Positions 1 through 13,628 of a DNA stretch of 64,000 bases are shown here, piece after piece. Positions within the stretch are counted from its first letter, which is position 1; every line of letters starts with the position of its first letter. The notes beneath the pieces were generated by a model that did not search any database, had not been told where the DNA came from, and was given only the letters and a program-made list of their open reading frames with translations. Location: the NCBI GenBank assembly GCA_965153355.1, contig OZ231126.1:79422001-79486000 (forward strand), written 5' to 3'. A program made the position numbers and the translations under genes. The DNA comes from Flaccisagitta enflata. Lineage: Eukaryota; Chaetognatha; Sagittoidea; Aphragmophora.

Positions 1-269
1 AGTACCCCCCCTAAGCCGGATCACCCAGGCGCGGGGCCCTAAGCTAGGCTAGGGGCGCGGGGCCCCCCACCCCCCTCTTTGGACACCCTGCTAGCCCTCC
101 CCCTCTTTGACCCCCCCTGTTTACCCAATAACTCCACACCAGTTGATTAAAATTTTATCTAGCATGCACAACTTCCTGTCTGCCTAAAATTGACATTTTT
201 AAAGAACTCAAAACAGATGAAACAACAGAATATGACAACACCATTACAGTTAAGCATATCATCGATGGC
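1..269. other. GC-rich edge, no gene seen
   Basis: No gene is visible. A short G/C block near 27-46 (AGGCGCGGGGCCCTAAGCTA) recurs in slightly changed form near 1433-1452. The two foldback elements between them are therefore bracketed by a direct repeat of about 18 bp. Confidence 0.5.
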
Positions 270-719
270 CTATGATTCCACAAAGGGCAGCGGCCCCGGA
301 GGGGCCAATGACCTATAATTCCACAAAGGGCAATTTTCTTTGGTTTCCGGCCTATGTATGTCCCCCCCTAGCCTAAAAACAGGCTTCTCAGACCCTAAAT
401 CAAGCCTTTCAGACCCCAAATCAGACCTTTCTGACACCAAAGTTGGCCTCTCAGACCCTAAATCAGGCCACCTAAACCCAAAATCAGGCCTCTCAGACCT
501 CAAATAGGGCCTCTCAGACCTTAAATCATGCCTCTCAGACCCCAAATCAGGCCTTTCAGACCCCAGATCAATCATCACAGACCCCAAACCACACCTCTCC
601 GACCCAAAATCAGGCCTGTAAGCCCCCCAAAACAGCTTCTCAAACTGGAGAAAATTGTCCTCTGTGGAATCATAGGTCATTAGCCCCTTTGGGGGCGCTG
701 CCCCTCTCACAGTCAGTGG
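270..719. mobile_element. Foldback element with internal 20-bp minisatellite
   Basis: The ends are inverted repeats. 283-330 reads GGGCAGCGGCCCCGGAGGGG, then CAATGACCTATAATTCCACA; 655-712 reads the reverse complement with a few changes. Between them lies a tandem array of about 20-bp units of the type CAGACCCCAAATCAGGCCTC (365-645). The open frame across the array is only a repeat translation. The same design, with similar ends, appears at 40446-41745. No transposase is present. Confidence 0.7.
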
Positions 720-1236
720 AAAAAACAAAATAGGTAGACAGCTCACTCTGTTGGCTTTGATCCAACCAACTGTTATCAAACAGCAGGCTGTAAACATCAA
801 CTGGTTGTGAAAATTACAGCCCGCTTTCATCTTACAAAGTCGGCAAAAATCAAACCCAAATAGAATAGAACATGACTAGCATATTCATAATCCTGATGAA
901 ATTCTGAGAAGTTTGACATGTCACACTTAACACTTTTTATAAGAAATAATCTTTAAACATTGTATTATAACTTTATTAAACATTGATAAAAAATTTTTAT
1001 TTTCATATAAAAGTATATGTTGTGACATATCAAACTTGTCAGAATTTCACCAGGATTATGAATTTGCAGGTCTCATTCTATTTGGTGAAAGTTGGATTTT
1101 TGCCGACTTTGTAGCATGACAGCCGGCTGTAATTTTTACAACCAGTTGTTGTTTACAGCCTGCTGTTTGATAACAGTAGGTTGGATCAAAGCCAACAGAG
1201 TGAGCTCTCTACCTATTTTGTTTTGTCCACTGACTG
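716..1236. mobile_element. Palindromic foldback element, about 520 bp
   Basis: Arms 716-935 and 1020-1236 are reverse complements with scattered differences. Examples are GTCAGTGGAAAAAACAAAAT against its complement at 1215-1234, and CAAAGTCGGCAAAAATC against 1095-1115. The loop of about 85 bp is A/T-rich. It abuts the preceding foldback element and codes for nothing visible. Confidence 0.75.
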
Positions 1237-1311
1237 CTCATCATCTCCTCCCCTCAACATACACTAGCTATAGGGCATGGTACTGCTGACCATGTAACGC
1301 TTTTGCAATTA

Positions 1312-1405
1312 TTTTTTTCTTTCTTTTTCTTTCTTTCTTTCTTTCTCTTTTTCTTTCTTTCTTTCTTTCTCTTTCTTTCTTTCTTTTTTTTTCCTCTTTT
1401 TTTCT
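1312..1405. repeat. (CTTT)n pyrimidine tract
   Basis: A long run of CTTT and T-rich units. It separates the foldback pair from a G/C block shared with the window start. Confidence 0.9.
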
Positions 1406-1573
1406 AGGGAAGAGTGCACAGGCAGGGCCCCCTGAGGCGCGGGCCCTAAGCTATAGCTTTTTTAGCCTATTTGTTGATCAGCTGCTTCCCTATATATGCC
1501 ATTTTTCTTATATTTCTTTGCCACCCTTGGTAGTAGTTTATACTAAAGATAATGAAATTTTTCATCAGGTGAT

Positions 1574-2112
1574 TTTAGTCTCGCGTGCCCGCGACTCCAC
1601 CCTGCTTTGTCCGTCTGACCGTCCGTCCATTGTTGTTCAGTTGGTTGGTTGGTTGGTTGGTGGTTGGTCCCCATTTTATTTTTTTTTATCAATTTCATTT
1701 CTTTAAGTCATTTTAGGAGTGTACTAAAGTCATTCTAGTCATTTTGAGAATCAATCTAGCAAATCTGTCACTGACTTATAGTTCCCGTGTTAAATTCCAA
1801 TAAGAACCTTTTAAAATCTTTAACTTTTAATCGCGTGCTATGCGACTCTATAAGCCACTTTTCGGTCGGTTGGTCGGTTGGTTGGTTGGTCCGTCTATCA
1901 GTTGGTCGGTCCGTCACAAAACTGTTTTAAAGGCTTTTTAAAGCGTTTTTTTGTCACTGAATGGTAGAAAATATTGGAGCAGTAAGGTCAAAGACCGCAA
2001 AACAACCTAAAAAAATTAAAGTGTGATGGACTGACGGACCAACAAACTGACAGACCAATGGACTGACGGACCCACAAAGCAGGGTGTAGTCGTGTAGCAC
2101 CTGACTAAAAAA
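1574..2112. mobile_element. Cluster of Helentron-like (HINE) ends
   Basis: Two minus-oriented ends (TCGCGTGCCCGCGACT near 1583; TCGCGTGCTATGCGACT near 1832) and one plus-oriented end (2030-2110) surround GGTC/GGAC tetranucleotide runs. The hairpin plus tetranucleotide pattern is that of the HINE group described elsewhere in the window. Here copies look truncated or nested, so exact borders are not assigned. Confidence 0.5.
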
Positions 2113-2234
2113 AAAGCATTAGTGTGGGCTGTAGGGGGGGGATGGTTCCTTCTGTATATTTTTTGTTAACTGCCTTTTGCTACTTACTGTAGATACTAGA
2201 GGTTTTCATTTGTCATAAGAGGGAGAAATTCTCT

Positions 2235-2373
<139 letters not shown>

Positions 2374-2509
2374 ATTTCCCGCTCCTCCTGCTCATTTATG
2401 CTTTCAATCGTTCACATGTTTTCACTCTTCATGTTTTCCCATTGTCTTTCATGTCACTCTGAGATTTTTGTTGGTTTTTTGTTGGATACAAAACCTTGGC
2501 CTTGTTCTT

Positions 2510-2660
2510 TACTTGCAATCATTTTATTTGGTGCCATATAGTGCTAAGTTATAACGAGAGAAATTTAGCTACTTATTCAAATACTTGGAAAAAAATTTAG
2601 ATATTTTTTAGATACCTAGAGTGCTACCGGCAGCTACTTGGGCTAGGACCTTGTTGGCGG
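2510..2660. repeat. Dispersed repeat A (plus copy)
   Basis: Contains TTTAGCTACTTATTCAAATA and GGGCTAGGACCTTGTTGGCG. The reverse complement of the whole segment recurs at 27603-27760. In both places it lies beside a dinucleotide microsatellite. A related AT-rich part occurs at 28789-28840 and 29550-29690. Confidence 0.65.
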
Positions 2661-2674
2661 CCGAGAGGGATGAA

Positions 2675-3875
2675 TGGTTAAGCACCAGTGAGAGCTCCAA
2701 AGGCTCTCATCCTTTGGTAAAGTGGGGTTGAGTTGTAATGTTGTCCAACTTTCATATATTTCTGTACCATGGTATAGAATGCCGGCGATCCCGTATGGTT
2801 GATTCTCGATTCTTGCCTCTAATGATATGGTTTTTAACAATATTGTGTTTGATATCTAGATTATCTTTGGATAGCTACATCATCATTTGGTAATTTGTGC
2901 TATAAATAAAAGGGATATATTAACTACTTTGCATCTTTTATTTTGGGTGACATGGAATATTGAGGGAATAGTGCTCTTTCAGTGAAAGGGTTTGATTTTA
3001 GGTTGTAAAGTTGCATGAACCTTTTACAATGGGAAGATCAGATGGATGTGAGGACTACGCCTCCAGTTCTTTAATCATCTCGTGCCACTTTCTTATCCTT
3101 AGTACTTATATCAAACAGGTTAAAATTATGAATCTTTTCTTTCTGGTTGGATTGTTGTCTTAAATTATTTCATGATAATGCTAAGATAAACTTTGTTATT
3201 TTGACTACTAAGGATAGTTGTGATAGGTCTGGATTAAGCACCAGTAAGAGCTCCAAAGGCTCTCATCCTTAAGTAATAAAGTAGGGTTGAGTAGTGATGT
3301 TGTCCAACTTTCATATATTTCAGTACCATGGTATAGAATGCTGGCGATCCCATATGGTTGATTCTCGATTCTTGCCTCTAATGGTATGGTTTTGCGCTAT
3401 TGCCTTTGAGATCTAGATTATCTTTGGATAGCTACATCATCATTTGGTAATTTGTATGCTATAAATAAAAGGGATGTGTTAACTACTTTGCATCTTTTTT
3501 TTTGGGTTGACATGGAATGTTTGAGGGAATGGTCTCATTCAGTGGAAAGGGTTTTGATTTTAGGGTGTGGGTTGCATGAACCTTTTACAATGGGAAGATC
3601 AGATGGATGTGAGGGACTACGCCTCCACAGTTCAGCACAATCATCTGGTACTCTTTCTTGTCAATGGCACTTGTATCAAACAGGTTAAAATTATGGATCT
3701 TTTCTTTCTGGTTGGATTGTCGTCTTAAATTATTTCATGATAATGCTAAGATAAACTTTGTTATTGACTACTAAGGATAGTTAGCTGTTAGGTCGGATTA
3801 AGCTTCAGTGAAGCTCCAAAGCTCTCATCAAGTAAAGTGGGGTTGAGTAGTGATGTTGTCAAACTTTCATAAAAT
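2675..3875. repeat. Tandem duplication, unit about 570 bp, about 2.1 copies
   Basis: The segment starting GCACCAGTGAGAGCTCCAAA at 2679 is repeated from 3238 with small indels. A third, truncated copy begins near 3795. Both units carry the same non-coding landmarks (GTACCATGGTATAGAATGC, CTACATCATCATTTGGTAAT). Small indels break every reading frame, so it is not judged coding. Confidence 0.8.
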
Positions 3876-4914
3876 TGAATGACGTAAGATTAAAGATGAT
3901 AGGAAAAAAATAAGATAAGTTATCAATCAGACCATCCTTTTCATTTTTTGCCTCCAAGAATCATTCATTTTGTCATGAGAAATGAGTTGACATTTGAAGA
4001 AATTTTTATTGTAAAACTTAATAGATTCAACAATGAATTTCTTTTGGGTCACTCGTTTTATCGATTTTTTTGCCATACGCCGCTGATGAAGCAAAGCAAT
4101 CTGTTTAAGAAATAATGTTATTTAGTCTCTATCTTGATACTAAATTTGAATAAGCACTACCTGGGAGTTGTTCAAAGAGCTAAAAATTTGCTTTGAACTT
4201 GGAGCACTGTGATGCAAAAAAGTCAAACATTTCGTATTCCTGTTTGGTGTAACCACGGTAACAGAAATATGTCTTCGGCGTTCACTCGCTCCACGAAATG
4301 CGTATCCAAGCAGGAAGAAAGTTGAAGAAACGGAAAAAGACACTGGAGGTTCATTGGCCTCGCCTGTCGGAAATTCTATCTTTCCTCGGAAATGAAAACT
4401 TGAGAGGCGAACGAATGAATGAATGACTGAATCATTGAATGAGCTAGGACTGCTAAAGAGAGGATTGTAAAGAATCAATTCTTACATTGATGATAGCAAA
4501 AGAATGAAAATTGTGTATATATTTTTTGAGACGCCACTTGAAAAAGTCGGAAATCCCTGACGCCTCATCATCTTGAGAATGTGGTGACAATCTATTGATT
4601 AATTTGTTTCCCCCTCTTCACCTTCAAGCCTCGTCTCCTTCTCTTTATGTCTTCCAATGCTTCCAATGCTTCCAATGCTACTGTTAGACTTTTTCAATTT
4701 GTCTTTTTCTCTATGTCTGTCTCTTATCCATTGCTGCCTGGCTGCATCTTTTTGTCCCTGACTGTCTCCACTTCCTAGAATTGCTCTAAATCAAAATGGA
4801 AAAGTCATCACTACCCTAAGTTGTATACAACTTTCTTTCCGCTATTCTTACATGGATTAACTGCAGTAAGTAGTAACTGGTCTGTTAGTTTGCCCTTCTT
4901 CGCTCTTTATGAAT
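3876..4914. other. No feature seen
   Basis: Unique-looking A/T-rich sequence. Short open frames have no recognisable protein, codon pattern or splice context. Confidence 0.4.
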
Positions 4915-5507
4915 AACAATGGCCAAAATAAAAACCGGACGCTCGGTTTTTCATGTTGACTGAATACTGCACATACTTTTTACTTGAAATCCATGAGCAT
5001 TTTAAAGAGCTTCAAAAACTCTACAAATCTAGACCAAGCAGAAACTTTTAGCTTAAGTCGTTTTCAAATGACATAAGATTGAAATTCAACATCCATTTTC
5101 TTGAAAGCAAATTACTGTGCCTCACAATTAGACAATTTTTGTTTCACATATTCTGTAGAACAAAGAAATCAAATAAATGGAACGAAATTCAAGGTAAAAT
5201 TGAAGTATTTTTAATTCTCTACAAGATGGAATCAAGCAGAAATCATGATTCCTATTCGTTTACAAGCTATATCAATTCAAAGTTAGTTACTCTAAATAGA
5301 AAGAAGTCAGATTCGAGATTTCTGAGTGGTTAGCTTAAAAGCATCATAACTTCTAAAGTGTTGAAGCTACAATGTTCTGTGAGAGCTCAAATGAAAGATA
5401 TTTCAAAGCTCTTTGAAACCATCATGGATTTTAAGGGTTTATCTTGCTTAGTTACTGAGAAATCCTTGATCAAAAATCAGCGTCCGGTTTGTTTTTTTGC
5501 CACTGTT
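4915..5507. mobile_element. TIR element (MITE-like), about 593 bp
   Basis: The left end reads AACAATGGCCAAAATAAAAA followed by CCGGACGCT. The right end is the matching reverse complement (AGCGTCCGG, then TTTTTTTGCCACTGTT). The inner arms (AAATCCATGAGCATTTTAAA against a complement near 5410-5440) also pair. There is no transposase, so it is non-autonomous. Confidence 0.65.
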
Positions 5508-5971
5508 ATTCTCTACGTTTTCACAAAGACTTGATTCTTAGCAAACTGCCTCATAAACCGAGAATCGTGACCCTAGATTTTTAATCGTCCAATAAACTCA
5601 GCTTCCTTTTCAGCGACGGCACCAACGCAGAGGAATCTCACATAACTGTCTCTAATACTCGGGCAATAAACGATCTTTCATGAATGGCTACGTCATTTCC
5701 TTTTTCATCATAGAGGGCTAAGATTTCATACTTTAAGTAAGAATCGTATTGTCCATGTTGCTTCCCTGCTAATGCCGATAAAGAAATAATAGAACAGAAT
5801 CAAAATGAAACATTATACTAAAAACTGATCATTATCAACAATCGTTCGTATTCAATTTCAACCAAGTTGCCTCGAAATATGAATATACTGATAAATCATC
5901 GTTTTGTTGCGTCTGTTCCTTCCGAAATTCATGTATGCATTTAATTGGCGAGTCTCACGAGTCTCACCAAT
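5508..5971. other. No feature seen
   Basis: Non-repetitive A/T-rich DNA with no convincing coding signal. Confidence 0.35.
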
Positions 5972-6226
5972 CAACAAGGCCAATCCGTAGTCGCTGCTGG
6001 TGGGCAGGGGCAGTGATGCGAGTGGGCAGGGGCAGTAAATGAGTGGGCGGGGCTGTAACGAAGCGTCAGGCGGAGCTGTGATGGTCAAATCCGTTTTTCG
6101 ATCCGTTCCTTGTCCTCGAAATTTTCGCGTTCCACTGAACAGACAGGAACGGAGACAGACGGAACGGAACGACAGACCTACCAAAGGACACACCCTCTTA
6201 TAGAGTCGCTTAGGCAGCGACTAAAA
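5972..6226 (+). mobile_element. HINE-like Helentron derivative
   Basis: Starts AACAAGGCCAATCCGTAGTC and ends CTTATAGAGTCGCTTAGGCA, then GCGACTAAAAA. The 5' motif AGTCGCTGC is matched by the 3' stem GCAGCGACT. The centre holds GGAACGGA/GACA tetranucleotide-like repeats. It codes for nothing. Confidence 0.7.
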
Positions 6227-8110
6227 ATGGAAAAGTCCGCCGCTCATTTTGTATTTTTCGACTTATGGTCGATGGTTTCAAATGGGTCGACCTAAGGTCC
6301 TGTTCATCGATGTCAATTTTGTCAGAAGGGGATTTTAAAAGAAAGCTGACGTCAATGACATTTGCGGCGCATTTGGAGAGTCATACAAGCGGGATTATAT
6401 TTGAAAAGGCTTCCATGTCAGTGACAGAAGACATGATGTCACCGATGTCACGACCGACACCCTAAAATTGTCCTCAATCCGATTTTATTCCCAAATTCAT
6501 TCTAATTCTTTTCCCTTAGCCTTTGCGAAAAGCCAATTATTGTTCACCAACTGTGTTGACAGATGTTCTTCTTCACTTGGTGTTCGATTTGTTTCTTCTT
6601 TTAGGTGTCTAATTCTTTTTTAATCAAAATTGTAACAAAATCAAATTGTGTCCAATATCCAAGATGAGTTACATGTGCTCGACATGGACATTGAGGTAAA
6701 GGTTCAAAAAAGATGAGATGGGAGTAAAAGTCTGAGAAAGCAGCAGACCTAAATACAAAGTCTTTTACAGCGTTAATACCCTGAAACAAATTAAAAAAAA
6801 AATTATCCAAGTAAAAAAAAAGCTGCATACGTAAGAAAATTGCACCAATGACAACTGCATTGGTGTACTGTGTCTTTTTACTTTATTACAAATAGGTATC
6901 TTCAATTCTTCATTCTCACTGGGGCCTAAGCGATGAAGCGACGACGAATGTCGTCAATACAGACTGATGATCAAACAAAGTCAGATTTCTCTTCAAATCC
7001 ATGTTCGATGTCAACTCACGTGAAATTTACTTCCGCTTTTTTCTTTTTTTTTTTTTCTTTTTCCCCCTTCTCTTCGGAGATTCTCCGGTTCTAGCTGAGG
7101 ACGCACCAAACGTGCTGACGAGCGACCCAATCGTGACCATCACACTCAGTGTTTGTCCATGTTCAAAACTGAACAGCTTTAACCTATGCATAAACGGCTA
7201 TGCCACTAGCTAATCCATTTTTTTTTTTTCGTACGAAAATTCGACAAGAATAAATGAAGTTTCGTTGTCAAAATTTCCTCTTTCAGATGATAGAAGCAAG
7301 AATTTGCGCCAAAAATGTTCATTCATTCGTTTAAAACTTTATCACAAAAGACTATACAAAATATATGTAGATAAAGACTATCGTGAATGCAACCAAAATG
7401 TATACTTCAATGACTATGTAGTCATCCATCAAACATTTTCGACCCCTTCTTTCAAATTTTTTTCGCCAATTTTTTTTTAGCTTTCCATTCATTACTATTT
7501 TTCCACCCCTGTGAAAAAAAGGAAAAAGTATGAAAGAGTCAAGTAGTTGAAAAAATCCCATTTTTTCTTGAGCAATATTTCATGAAAATAGCGTGGGAGC
7601 TTTTGACAGTTAGGCTTTGAATATTTTTTTCTTTATTTTATGGGAAGCAGGGTTAAAAGAGCTCCGAAAAACCCTTTGACTACGATTGAAAACCATTCGA
7701 CAGAAAATTCATTAGTTTTTTTAAGATAAACAATCGAAAGTTGAACAAAGACGATTCTGCTTTTATTCTTATGGAATGAAATGGTTTCATTCAGGGTGGG
7801 GCATTTTTTTTCCTTTTTTTTTTTTTCTTTTTTGCGAATTTTAAGTACTCATAACTCATTCTGCGAGCTGTTGTAAAAAAATTATGTCATTGACAGTTTT
7901 CAAACATCCTACTCCTAGGCTAAGAAAGGGGATATTACCAAAGTCATTTTTCATGGAGTTTCAAGCTTATAGTCTATATTACTTTTTGGTTTCTATTGTA
8001 AAACATGTTTCTTCATAAAGATTTTTAATGGATTTTTTGTGGATATTTTTAAAATGCAACAATGGTCAACAAAGAAAAAAAAGCTTTCATCAAGCCTCAG
8101 TTTTTTTTTT
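6227..8110. other. No gene seen
   Basis: A/T-rich DNA with T homopolymers near 7040, 7220 and 7820. Short open frames lack recognisable domains or splice-phase partners. Confidence 0.4.
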
Positions 8111-8194
8111 TGTGTGTGTGATTGTGTGTGTATGTATGTGTGTGTAAGTGTGTGGGTGTGTGTGTGCCTGTGTCTGTCTCTCTCTCTCTCTCTC

Positions 8195-8272
<78 letters not shown>
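8111..8272. repeat. (GT)n/(CT)n microsatellite
   Basis: An irregular GT/GTAT run passes into a CT run of about 95 bp. Confidence 0.95.
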
Positions 8273-8273
<1 letters not shown>

Positions 8274-8645
8274 TTTTCTTCCCATTATATGATCCCATAT
8301 TATCTTATCGAGGATGGTTATTCCATTAAGTTTCACCCGTCACAATCTCTCGGACATTGAATAACGAACGTTCATCGTCTTTCAACTGCCTTCAGTTCCA
8401 CAAACGTCCAAATCCTAGATCAACTCAAATTCCTCCCGTAATGCAAACATGACACACGTAAATACGATCCACGAGTAAACATGAGAGAAAGAGGAAAAGA
8501 GAGAGACGAAGAAAATAAAAGAGAATGAGAATGAGAAGGCGACATATGACACGTCAATACGATCCAGAGTAAACATCATGGCAAAAATACACACAAATCA
8601 AGAGCCGGGAACCGAGGAAAGAGAGGCCGACCATGGCTGGGATAA
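8273..8645. other. Short direct repeats, no gene
   Basis: The motif ATACGATCC(A/C)AGAGTAAACAT occurs twice, near 8463-8485 and 8557-8578, with purine-rich DNA between. Nothing coding is seen. Confidence 0.4.
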
Positions 8646-8992
8646 AACAAGGCCAACACCTATAAGTCGCGTGCGAGACTTACAGACAAAGAGTGACTTA
8701 GAATGACTTAGAATGACTTTCAGCAACAATATTAAAACATTAAGTATTTCTAAAACATTTAAAAAAATAACTAATATTAAATAAGCTGAAGCTTGAATGT
8801 TTAACGAAATAACGCCGTTTCAAAATTATTTTAATATTCTCAATGACTAAATGACCAATATTTAAAGATAAGCGTCATAGTACAAAAAAAAGTAAAGTGG
8901 CCTGTGGGCGGACGGGCCGGACGGCCAGGACCGGCGGACGGACGGACCGACCGACAAAGCGGGTTGTAGAGTCGCGTACACGCGACTAAAAT
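8646..8992 (+). mobile_element. HINE-like Helentron derivative
   Basis: The 5' end is AACAAGGCCAACACCTATAA followed by GTCGCGTGCG. The 3' end is GTAGAGTCGCGTACACGCGA, then CTAAAA. Internally there are a few 11-bp GACTTAGAATG units (8693-8720) and a GGAC/CCGA tetranucleotide block (8903-8955). A CT microsatellite begins directly at its 3' end. Confidence 0.75.
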
Positions 8993-9002
8993 CTTTTTTT
9001 TT

Positions 9003-9160
<158 letters not shown>

Positions 9161-9259
9161 CTTTCTTGAGGTCACCAAGCGGATCGGATGAATAATATTA
9201 AATAAAGCCGGATCCTTAATTGACATTTTAGAGTGTTGTCGTTACAAAGAGAGAAACAG

Positions 9260-9262
<3 letters not shown>

Positions 9263-9316
<54 letters not shown>
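9263..9316. repeat. (GA)n microsatellite
   Basis: A GA run of about 54 bp. With the CT run 100 bp upstream it could form a long imperfect hairpin. Confidence 0.9.
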
Positions 9317-9319
<3 letters not shown>

Positions 9320-10763
9320 CTTGGATATTGTCGGTTACCGTCCCTCTTTCTCACATGGGAAAGTGTAGGTCACGTAACCGCGCCAAATCAACAACAACAA
9401 ACGGAGTACAATGGAAAGGGAGGGCGTTGACCAACTGTAGTGACCATTGTACACCATTGTACATCTCTTTGTTTCATTAAAAGGGCTGCCAATAGAAGGA
9501 GCTGAAAATTGAATGGAGGCGATTTACATTTACAAGGGTGAGTAGAATCGACACTAGTTGCTACAATGACGACAATGAGTGTCTCATCTTGTGTCTGACC
9601 TCTTCAAGAAGGGCACAAAAGAATGATTTGGAATTGCGCCACCCTGAAAGTGCAAGGACAGTTTCTGTTAAGGGTAGACCGAAGTGTGATTTTGAACTAG
9701 GTTCAAACCATTGAATTTTGGGCAGCGGTCCGATGTCCTTTACTTTCTCGAATATGGCGAAAATTCTTCTCCTTTTTTGGGCAGATAACAGCCTCGCTAG
9801 GATTATTGGCTCCTTTGGGGTCCCTGCCCCTCTCGCTGCCACTTCCTCACATCAACTAACGGGTACCGCTGACTGTCTGACACTTTTGCGGCTATTATCA
9901 TGGTCATATCATGCCCGAGATTCCCAAGTTCTACTTGGATAAACTATAATTCATTTACCAACCCTGGAACTCTGATTTGCATTCAATGGAAATCCAAAAA
10001 TGTAAATGAAATGATTAAAATCATCCAACGGAAATCATACAATATAATCATTAATCGACAATCATTGATTGAAAATCCTTGGAAGATCTATGTTCAATGT
10101 TTTGCACTCCATGATTTTTATACAATAATTTCCATTTAATAATTCTCATGGGCTGAAAAAAAGGACATAGCGATTTCGATTCACATCATCTCCAAGACTT
10201 GACCAGTAAAATCCATTCTCCACGGGCATAGATATACTCCAATGACTCCATTCTTACAATTAGAGAAAAGGCGACGACAAGATCTGTCAACAAATGAAAT
10301 GATCGTCAAAAGGGTGCCTCACAATAAGACGACCAAAAATACAATAATGGGACAACAATAGGACATTCAACTTAAAGTTTGTAACAAAAGAGATGAAACT
10401 TTTTTGTTGTTTTTGCGCGTGACCGAGCTCAATGGTCAACCATGAAAGAGGTCATGCTTAAGAATTGCGAGGGAGAGATAGAGACGAAGGGAATTAAGGA
10501 GAATGAGATGAAGATAGAGACAATGATTATAACAGTAAAAGGAGAAAGAGATAGCGACAAAGGAAATTAAGGGAAAAAGAGATGAAGATAGCGACCAATA
10601 TTGTAACAGTATAAGAGTAAGAGATAGCGAAAAGTGGTCATAAATGAGAAGACGGGTTTGTATCGGAAATGGGCAATAATTCATTGTGGTAATTATCCAT
10701 CATTAAGATCAGTTTCACAAGTAACAGGGAAGTTGTTGTTGTTGTCGTTCATGTTCTCTTTTT
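9317..10763. other. No gene seen; minor repeats
   Basis: 9785-9840 resembles a foldback-family end (CTCCTTTGGGGTCCCTGCCC). 10465-10635 holds about two diverged copies of a 95-bp purine-rich unit containing GAAGATAG(A/C)GAC. The short frames between have no recognisable protein. Confidence 0.4.
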
Positions 10764-10879
10764 AGATGCGCCTTAGCACCTCTACACCTCTATAAGAGGC
10801 TCTGTCCATCGGTTGTTGTTGTTGTTGTTGGTGTTGTTGTTGTTGTTGTATTTATTTATTATTGTTGTTGTTGTTATTT

Positions 10880-10925
<46 letters not shown>

Positions 10926-10935
10926 TTGTTGTTGT
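10764..10935. repeat. HINE end fragment plus (TTG)n
   Basis: TTTTTAGATGCGCC, then CTCTATAAGAGGCTCTGTCC, resembles a minus-oriented HINE 3' end. It runs into a TTG tract of about 120 bp. Confidence 0.6.
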
Positions 10936-11152
10936 AAATACTGCTTTGGTGCTGGTGCACGTGGGCGCATCGTCTTGTCCAAACGGGCCAGTATTGTTTG
11001 AATCATTTGTAGTCACTGTTGTTGTCATTGATGCCAGCTTGGTAGTTGTTTTTACTGTTTACAGGTCGTTGTCAATGGCAAACTGATAATCCTCTTAATT
11101 GCCTCTGTTCTTCCGCTCACTGTACTGTTTGTCACACTCCCGCCTCAGTCAC

Positions 11153-11253
<101 letters not shown>

Positions 11254-11459
11254 CCTTTTCTTTTCTCCAATGGGCCAAAAAATGACCTTTCTTTTCCGAG
11301 GCCTAACCATGAATTGGCCGCGCCTCTCCCTGAGTCACACCGGGCGCGCGCGAACACTATGATGATATGACATGTGACAGGACCGATTTTTGCGAGCGAT
11401 TGATAACCAACTAATCAATATCATTTCCTTGCCTTGCTGGTTACCGGCAGCGATTCTGA

Positions 11460-11495
11460 TTCTCTCTCTCTCTCATTCTCTCTCTCTCTCTCTCT

Positions 11496-11585
<90 letters not shown>

Positions 11586-11590
11586 TCTCT

Positions 11591-11678
<88 letters not shown>
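11460..11678. repeat. (CT)n with internal (CTTTCT)n
   Basis: Two long CT blocks are separated by CTTTCT hexamers at 11576-11600. Total length is about 220 bp. Confidence 0.95.
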
Positions 11679-11684
<6 letters not shown>

Positions 11685-12852
11685 TGTTGCAGAGATAAAG
11701 ACGCTCCCGATATCTTTGGTCAAATTGAATACACCGTTTTTGTGGGCCCGGCCCCGAGTTCCGATCCTATTCATGACCATTGTGTTTTCAGGAATTCCCT
11801 TTTGTCGGGTGCAAACAAAGGTAAAGTTTCGGTTTCAGTCTCTTTTTCTAATTATATTCATGACTATGACATAATTTTTTTAATAAATTTTCTAGTTTTG
11901 TAATCTTTCTTAATCTCACTAGTGAAAGAAAACCTAGTAAGATAAAGGCATTGTTTTGCTACATCAATAATGACAAGGAATAATCACCGAAAGTAATTGA
12001 TTCCTTAAAAATGGTAAAGCATAAATTCTAAACTTGTGAAGGGAAAATTCTACGATTTTAACAAATTGATCAATTTTGTATTTCTAAGAACATGGCCTTC
12101 ATCTTATACATGTATGTTCTTAGAATGAGGCCATGTTTTTGAAAATGCAAAATTTTGCATTTTGAGAAAGACTTAGAATTTTCCTTAAGACAAGTCAAGT
12201 TGCAAAATCAAATTTTCTATAAAATTCCTTTTTTTTCACCTCTTTTTCATCAGCAAAAAAATATAAATTTGAACAATTTTCCTTTTTCATTTTCAGTCCC
12301 GGCATCTTAAAAATAGAAATACTTGCCTCGTTGAGCTCACATTAAAGATTCCAGATCAGCATATTGTTCTCTTCCACTAGGACGACGGTTTAAATTTTTC
12401 CCTTTTTTCGTTTAGGAAAAAACAACACATTAAAAAAACTGAGATGATCCTAATAGCTAGTGAATAAAGGGGTTATCTAGGCAACGAGTGAAGGAGCTTT
12501 TCCCCAATGACTTGGTAAGCACTCTCTTTTTTGTCTACCAATGATTTTTTATGCAAAACTGAAATAAATATGATATAATAATTAAATTCTTTGGTGAAAA
12601 AAAAAATCTAAATAAAAAAAATCTAAATAAAAAAAATCTAGAATATTAAAAAAAAAATGTTTTGACATGCCAAATATGGTCTTCGTTTGCACCTCGACTT
12701 TTCAACACTCTACCTTCGTCGTTTTGTCTATCTTTCCAACTGTGTCTTTACTGTCTGACATAGTCCTTGATAACGCTTTTCATTATCAGCATCGTCAGGT
12801 TTGGTTTGTTCTGGTAATAGACATTCGGCCAATGTAAGCAACCTCCTTTTAA
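11679..12852. other. No gene seen; small hairpin
   Basis: CTAAGAACATGGCCTTCAT at 12085 pairs with the complement near 12117-12135, a hairpin with a stem of about 20 bp. 12596-12640 is a triplicated AAAAAATCTAAAT unit. No coding signal. Confidence 0.4.
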
Positions 12853-13010
12853 AACAAGGCCGGATACACGGCAATCCAGTCGCGGACGGTTGGGCAGGAG
12901 CAGTAATGCGAAAACCGCTCGGAATTCAAAAATGTGACGGACGGACGGACGGACGGACCGATGGACCGACCGACTCAGCAAGGTGTAGAGTCGCGTGTCC
13001 GCGACAAAAA
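12853..13010 (+). mobile_element. HINE-like Helentron derivative, GGATACAC subtype
   Basis: Starts AACAAGGCCGGATACACGGC. The 5' motif GTCGCGGAC is matched by GTCCGCGAC at the 3' end, which is followed by AAAAA. A GGAC tetranucleotide block lies at 12937-12965. The start is shared with copies at 34158, 29201 and, inverted, 26868. Confidence 0.75.
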
Positions 13011-13309
13011 GATGGTACCTGCGCCGGAGGTTATTGGTTGAGATGCTAAAGGTTTGGGCTATAAAACTTGAAAATGCAGAATGGAACTTAAGCCTTACTG
13101 TTAGCATCGTCTGTTACTTCACTTCGTTGTCCGTTGGCCTCGATTGTTGTTAGCCTCGACTGCCGTTGATTTCATATGTCGTTGGCTCCGATCGCGGAAA
13201 TGGTTCCATTATCGGAGCCTTGAGCACCGTCAGTCCAGAGAGCGAAAGAGAACAATAGACTTTCCTTGCTAGAGCCTGCAGGGTACCAATCCATCACGAA
13301 CAGGGGAAG

Positions 13310-13628
<319 letters not shown>

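Noticed and set aside
2675-3875. Tandem duplicate considered as duplicated genes
   Set aside because: Indels between copies shift every frame, and no splice-consistent coding segment is seen.
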